A stretch of DNA of 45,280 bases from JASHVB01 sp049522565 (lineage in GTDB: Bacteria > Pseudomonadota > Alphaproteobacteria > Acetobacterales > Acetobacteraceae): assembly GCA_049522565.1 (NCBI GenBank), contig JBEKNT010000007.1, forward strand, positions 1 to 45,280. Reading direction: 5' to 3'. The notes beneath the pieces were generated by a model. It was not told the origin of the DNA and made no database searches. It was given only the letters and a program-made list of their open reading frames with translations. Below, in pieces: positions 41,919 to 45,280 of the stretch; position 1 is the stretch's first letter, and each line of letters begins with the position of its first letter. A program made the translations under genes and the position numbers.

Positions 41919-41947
41919 TTGACGGCAAGGCAACAGGCACCTTAGAA
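41919..41947 (+). promoter_or_regulatory. Possible sigma-70 promoter for the second NodB-fold gene
   Basis: TTGACG (41919-41924) and TTAGAA (41942-41947) are separated by 17 bases, a good -35 and a fair -10 box, ending 35 bp before the ATG at 41983. A GGAG ribosome site follows. The placement is sensible, but such matches are common by chance. Confidence 0.35.
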
Positions 41948-41982
41948 CTTTCCCGGACATTCAAGTTTATGGAGCCGTTCCG

Positions 41983-42849
41983 ATGCCCTACCGCTTTACA
42001 TTGCCGGGCGATGCGCGCCTGGCAATGTCGTTCGTGGTGAACGTCGAAGAGGGTGCCGAGCAAAACATCGCCTCCGGCGACAAACGGCCCGAACCGGTGG
42101 ATGAGCTGGGCGTCGCACTGAAAGCCCCCATCCGCAATTATGCCAACGAAAGCAGCTATCAGTACGGCATCAATGCGGGCGCGCCGCGCATCATGCGCCT
42201 GCTGGCTCACCACGGCTTCGCATCCACTTTCACCGCCGCGGCCGTAGCGTTGGAGAAGGCACCCGAGCTTGCCCGCGACATCGCCGACGCAGGTTACGAG
42301 GTGTGCAGTCACGGACATCGCTGGGTACACCAGTTTTCGTTTGATGAGGCGCGTGAGCGCGAGTTCATCCACAATGCCACGGAGAGCATCCGCGCCAGCA
42401 CTGGCAGCCGGCCTTTGGGCTGGCTGTCGCGCTACCTTTATACCTCGAACACCAGGCGACTGCTGATCGAGGCAGGCTACCTTTATCACATGGATGACTA
42501 TTCTGACGACGTGCCGCGGTGGGAAAGTGTCGAGATCGACGGTACACCGCGCCACATCGTCGTGGTGCCCTATGCCATCGACACCAACGACATGAAATTC
42601 TGGGTCGCACCCGGATATTCGCCGACGCAATGGCTGGATTATGCCGTCGCGACATTCGATCAGCTCTATGACGAAGGTGCCGTACAGCCCAAGATCATGT
42701 CACTCGGCCTGCATCTGCGCATCATCGGCCGCCCCGGCCGCATCGGTGCGCTTGCCACCTTCATGCAGCACGTCGCAGCGAAAAAATCCGTTTGGGTAAC
42801 CTCGCGGTTGGCCATCGCACGGCGTTTCGCTGACTTGAACCCCGTGTAG
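41983..42849 (+). CDS. Polysaccharide-deacetylase (NodB-fold) family protein, PuuE/allantoinase-like
   Basis: 288 residues with the PuuE-branch signatures MSFVVNVEEGAE at 15-26, a CSHGHRW segment near residue 108, and LGLHLRIIGRPGRIGAL near the C-terminus. The N-terminal metal motif of true deacetylases is replaced by the EEG form typical of PuuE-type allantoinases. It is the second such protein in the window; the first (9497-10402) shares the PHRIGAL/GRIGAL C-terminal block but is otherwise divergent. It lies just right of the tRNA scar and converges with the GAF gene. Likely hydrolysis of a cyclic or linear amide; the substrate is unknown. Confidence 0.84.
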   Translation: MPYRFTLPGDARLAMSFVVNVEEGAEQNIASGDKRPEPVDELGVALKAPIRNYANESSYQYGINAGAPRIMRLLAHHGFASTFTAAAVALEKAPELARDIADAGYEVCSHGHRWVHQFSFDEAREREFIHNATESIRASTGSRPLGWLSRYLYTSNTRRLLIEAGYLYHMDDYSDDVPRWESVEIDGTPRHIVVVPYAIDTNDMKFWVAPGYSPTQWLDYAVATFDQLYDEGAVQPKIMSLGLHLRIIGRPGRIGALATFMQHVAAKKSVWVTSRLAIARRFADLNPV

Positions 42850-42863
42850 ATCGGTTCGGTGTT

Positions 42864-43472
42864 CTAAATGCCTTGCTTTTCCACGTAGAACCCGTTCGCC
42901 GGCGGATAGGTCGCCTGAAGCCAGGCAGGTCCCCCTTGTGCGATCCATACCCCCGCAGCGATGCGCGAGCATACCACCAACACAGCGAGGTCCTCATCCC
43001 GCATTGTATGGCGTGCCTGTGCAGCCATGATGATCTGGCCGATAAATTCGCCCTTCCAGAACAGCGGCGCGAAGATTGTGGAGCCCATGCGGGAGGACTT
43101 AAGATATTGGCGGAACGCCGCATGGTCGTCGGTGTTCTTGAGAATGAGCTTGCTGCGATTTGCATAGACCCAACCGGGGTGGCCCCCATCGATAGGCACC
43201 AGCAGCCGCTGCTGCTCTGGTGGAAAGTTCACGTTGCCGACAAGCATGTGGTAGCGCTGATCAGGCGTAACGAAGAATGCCCCGGCCACGAAGTACTGGC
43301 GCTCCCCCGACTTCAAGGCGCCGGGTCTGAGATGCGCTGCGCGATCGCCGAGCAGTTCGTAATAGGCGCGCGTGATTGCGCTAATCGCCTCCTCGGGGCC
43401 AGGGGCGGCGAGAGCAGCCTCCCCCGCCGTATCCATCATGGCGAGCGCGGGTCGAAGATCCTGCACGTTCAT
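42864..43472 (-). CDS. GAF-domain protein
   Basis: 202-residue soluble protein. Residues 20-180 resemble a GAF sensor domain: AISAITRAYYELLG, GHPGWVYANRSKLILKNTDDH, SSRMGSTIFAPLFWKGEFIGQIIMAAQ and MRDEDLAVLVVCSRIAAGV, the order of segments common in GAF proteins. No DNA-binding, kinase or diguanylate cyclase domain is attached. The ATG at 43472 has AGGA upstream. It lies 44 bp after the TRAP receptor gene in the same direction, so it may be co-transcribed and could sense the same ligand. Function otherwise unknown. Confidence 0.65.
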   Translation of the reverse strand: MNVQDLRPALAMMDTAGEAALAAPGPEEAISAITRAYYELLGDRAAHLRPGALKSGERQYFVAGAFFVTPDQRYHMLVGNVNFPPEQQRLLVPIDGGHPGWVYANRSKLILKNTDDHAAFRQYLKSSRMGSTIFAPLFWKGEFIGQIIMAAQARHTMRDEDLAVLVVCSRIAAGVWIAQGGPAWLQATYPPANGFYVEKQGI

Positions 43473-43516
43473 CGAAGGTCCTGCACGCTTGAAAACTAGC
43501 GGTGATGGGTCGTGTT

Positions 43517-44530
43517 TTACTGGCTGGCCTTCGCTTCGAGCGCCCGGATCTTTTCGACCAGCCCGCGCCCATCGGTGCCGGCGCGGTCGTTGAGTTTGTA
43601 CCAGTTGTCGAAGACCGCATCGACGTTCTTCTTGTCGAATACCTTGGCAAGCTGATCGGGCGGCGCGTCATACACCGTCATGCCGTTCTTGACGAAGGTA
43701 TCGAGGTTTCGGCGATTGAAGGCATCGTGTTCGGCAAAGTGCTCGTCCTCGATCTTGCGCAGTTCGGCCTGCACGACCGGCTTCAGATCGTCCGGCAGCT
43801 TCGCCCAGGCATCCTTGTTCACGACGAAGGACCACGGCACGATGGTGCCGATCTTCCAGATGCTGACATGCTTCGCGACGGTGTAGAAGCCGAACCCATT
43901 GGCGGTTCCGACCGAGGTCATGACGATATCGACGATGCCGCGTTGCAGCGCGGGGACGATCTCGCCGAACGGCACCGGCGTTGGGGCGGCGCCCAGGTTC
44001 TTCATCAATTCGCCGGCCTCGGTGTTATGGACGCGCACCTTCTTGCCGGCAAAGTCTTCCACGGTATGGATGGGCACGCGCGAAATCACGCATTGCTCTT
44101 CGAACACCCCGGTCATCAACTGGACGGCGTTATATTTTGCCGACCAGATCCCGGCCATCTCGCCACGCAGCAGCGGGTCGAGCATCTTGTGATACACACC
44201 GACATCGGTGATGAGGCCGGGAAGGCTGCCGAAATTCATGTACGGCGCCTCGGCACTCAGCCAGGGCGTAACGGCGAAGGAACCATCGAGCTGGCCGTCG
44301 CGCACTGCCGCCGGCTGGTCCGGCCCGGCGACCAGCGTGTCGTACAGCACAATCTTGAGACGCCCCTTTGTCGCCGCCAGGATGCGGTCGGGGACGGTCT
44401 TGAGCGTATCGACATAGCTGCTGCCGACGGCATTTACGAAGCCGGCGGTCCAGGTGATCTGCTGCGCCATGGCGGGCAACGACATGCATCCGGCGATGAG
44501 GGCAGCGAGGAACAGCCTTCGATAGTGCAT
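43517..44530 (-). CDS. dctP: TRAP transporter substrate-binding protein (DctP family)
   Basis: 337-residue periplasmic receptor with a Sec signal peptide (about 1-22, ending LPAMA-Q). Family features: VRDGQLDGSFAVTPW, the Arg-containing segment HTVEDFAGKKVRVHNTEA where R166 is expected to bind the carboxylate, and AALQRGIVDIVMTS-like ALQRGIVDIVM. DctP proteins bind C4-dicarboxylates, sialate, 2-oxoacids and aromatic acids. It is transcribed away from the membrane-subunit gene at 44616, unlike the usual single operon, but the 85-bp shared region suggests joint control. Confidence 0.9.
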   Translation of the reverse strand: MHYRRLFLAALIAGCMSLPAMAQQITWTAGFVNAVGSSYVDTLKTVPDRILAATKGRLKIVLYDTLVAGPDQPAAVRDGQLDGSFAVTPWLSAEAPYMNFGSLPGLITDVGVYHKMLDPLLRGEMAGIWSAKYNAVQLMTGVFEEQCVISRVPIHTVEDFAGKKVRVHNTEAGELMKNLGAAPTPVPFGEIVPALQRGIVDIVMTSVGTANGFGFYTVAKHVSIWKIGTIVPWSFVVNKDAWAKLPDDLKPVVQAELRKIEDEHFAEHDAFNRRNLDTFVKNGMTVYDAPPDQLAKVFDKKNVDAVFDNWYKLNDRAGTDGRGLVEKIRALEAKASQ

Positions 44531-44547
44531 GACGTACCCTCTTGCTC

Positions 44548-44559
44548 TTGTCCGGACAA
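44548..44559. promoter_or_regulatory. Perfect 12-bp palindrome in the TRAP divergent promoter
   Basis: TTGTCCGGACAA is a perfect palindrome 17 bp before dctP and 56 bp before the TRAP small-subunit gene. Its TTGT…ACAA ends recall GntR-type operators, but the six-base centre is longer than usual. No regulator gene lies close by in the window, so its protein partner would be encoded elsewhere. Confidence 0.45.
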
Positions 44560-44615
44560 ACTACCATAGTCGATCGTCAACGTGTCAAGAGACCTCCTTC
44601 AAGCGCGCGGGTGGG

Positions 44616-45280
44616 ATGATCGATTCGCCACATTCGGGGCCTGCGCAATTCCTGCAATCGACCATCCGCACGCACCCCGGGCGCGTCGTCGCGGCGGCCG
44701 CCAAGGTCTTTGCCGTGCTCGCCGGCCTCGGCGTGCTGTTCATGTCATTCTCGACAATCTATGACGTCTTTGTCCGCTATTTCCTGGACGCTCCCACCAT
44801 CTGGTCAACCGAGGTCAGCACGTATGTCCTGGTCGCCACGATCTTCTTCGGCCTCGCCTATACGCATCTGCTGGAAGGCAATGTGCGCATCAGGGTATTG
44901 CTCGATCGGCTGACCCCTGAAGGCGCGAACGTATTAGAGCTTGTCGGCGCCTGGATCGGTCTGACCTATGTCACTCTGGCAGGTTGGCAAGCCGTGCTTA
45001 TGGTCATCTCGGACTATCGGCACGGCGCGCGCATCTTCAGCCTGCTGCTGACGCCCACCTGGATGCCAAAGACGCCGATCGCCGTTGGACTGTGCTTGCT
45101 TGCGGCAGCGATTGTTACCGAGATCGATCGCAAATCCCGGCGCAGCGCCGGGTGGCAGCATATGATTCCCTACACGCTGTTGGTTGTGGTCGCGTTGATC
45201 CTTGCTACTTTAGGCACTGCGCCACCGAGCATCCCCGGCACGCATTACGACATCGGCAGCGTCGTGGTGCTGGCGGCGGT
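44616..45280 (+). CDS. TRAP transporter small membrane subunit (DctQ family), possibly a DctQ-DctM fusion, cut by window end
   Basis: The frame opens at the ATG at 44616 and is still open at the last base (221 codons). It encodes a cytoplasmic start, then a span around AAAKVFAVLAGLGVLFMSF, the DctQ-typical YDVFVRYFL near residue 50 and WSTEVSTYVLVATIFFG, and two more spans. DctQ proteins usually end at about 160-200 residues after four spans. Here two further hydrophobic stretches begin (YTLLVVVALILATLG and IGSVVVLAA), so fusion to the large DctM subunit is likely. It would form the membrane part of the importer served by the divergent DctP. No strong ribosome site precedes the ATG. Confidence 0.8.
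   Translation, partial: MIDSPHSGPAQFLQSTIRTHPGRVVAAAAKVFAVLAGLGVLFMSFSTIYDVFVRYFLDAPTIWSTEVSTYVLVATIFFGLAYTHLLEGNVRIRVLLDRLTPEGANVLELVGAWIGLTYVTLAGWQAVLMVISDYRHGARIFSLLLTPTWMPKTPIAVGLCLLAAAIVTEIDRKSRRSAGWQHMIPYTLLVVVALILATLGTAPPSIPGTHYDIGSVVVLAA

Larger units (their letters stand above)
41178..41982. other. 805-bp non-coding region around the tRNA scar
   Basis: I find no supported gene between the oxidoreductase and the second NodB-fold gene. Several frames are open on both strands, but all overlap one another and none has a ribosome site with a recognisable product. Left of the tRNA fragment the direct repeat ACCGGCTA occurs at 41449-41456 and 41486-41493, and the inverted pair AATAGCC (41456-41462)/GGCTATT (41489-41495) overlaps it. 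Right of it, no integrase gene or remnant can be recognised before the promoter-like sequence at 41919. Confidence 0.4.

Noticed and set aside
41564..41980. Integrase or transposase remnant right of the tRNA fragment
   Set aside because: Three overlapping minus-strand frames are open, but none shows integrase motifs (Arg…HxxR…Tyr) or a DDE pattern that I can recognise.
1..45280. CRISPR array, prophage, toxin-antitoxin or anti-phage defence genes
   Set aside because: No regularly spaced repeats and no phage structural, nuclease, reverse-transcriptase or toxin-like domains were found on either strand; every well-supported gene is transport, metabolism, regulation or sensing.

Overview
The window is GC-rich, densely packed bacterial DNA with alphaproteobacterial character. 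I infer this from the family mix (Dpp-type ABC, TTT and TRAP transporters, MmgE/PrpD, isochorismatase-like hydrolases, FCD-type GntR regulators) and from two palindromic repeats of the 'TCATGG…CACGACTTT' kind seen in alphaproteobacterial intergenic regions. A member of the Rhodospirillales/Acetobacteraceae is my best guess, but nothing here proves the lineage. There is no rRNA gene, complete tRNA, CRISPR array, replication gene or intact transposase.

Layout, left to right. (1) 221-8554, minus strand: one operon of eight genes encoding a complete Dpp/Opp ABC importer, a glutaredoxin-DinB fusion, an amidase and an isochorismatase-family hydrolase. It is read divergently from an FCD-type GntR regulator at 8805. 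(2) 9497-12143, minus: a UTRA-type GntR regulator, an isocitrate-lyase/PEP-mutase lyase and a NodB-fold hydrolase. Divergent from these, 12225-17725 plus carries a 2-oxoglutarate/Fe(II) oxygenase, a full tripartite tricarboxylate transporter (TctC, TctB, TctA) and an MmgE/PrpD protein. (3) 32468 down to 18134, minus: thirteen genes with gaps of at most about 20 bp. In order of transcription they are an isochorismatase-like hydrolase, MmgE/PrpD, a four-gene Dpp system with a fused double ATPase, a five-gene Dpp system, an isocitrate-lyase-family lyase and an Asp/Glu-racemase-fold protein. (4) 32848-36910, minus: a RutA-like flavin monooxygenase, a tandem alpha/beta-hydrolase and a LacI regulator. 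Divergent from these are an aconitase-superfamily hydratase pair (LeuC/LeuD-like) and, further on, an old-yellow-enzyme-type oxidoreductase with a 4Fe-4S site. (5) 41519-41563: the 3' part of a tRNA-Arg(UCU) gene without its 5' half, which looks like an integration (attachment) scar. (6) 41983-45280: a second NodB-fold hydrolase, a GAF protein and the start of a TRAP transporter locus that runs off the window.

The genes read as a catabolic and uptake region: five solute transporters of three families sit beside amide or C-N hydrolases, hydratases/dehydratases and retro-aldol C-C lyases. A plausible overall logic is import of amide-, N-heterocycle- or branched-carboxylate-type compounds, hydrolysis or oxygenation, rearrangement or hydration, and cleavage to central metabolites. 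No substrate can be read from the sequence. The recurring module types (two isochorismatase-like, two PrpD, two lyases, two NodB-fold proteins, three Dpp systems) and the tRNA scar suggest an accessory region built by repeated acquisition or duplication.
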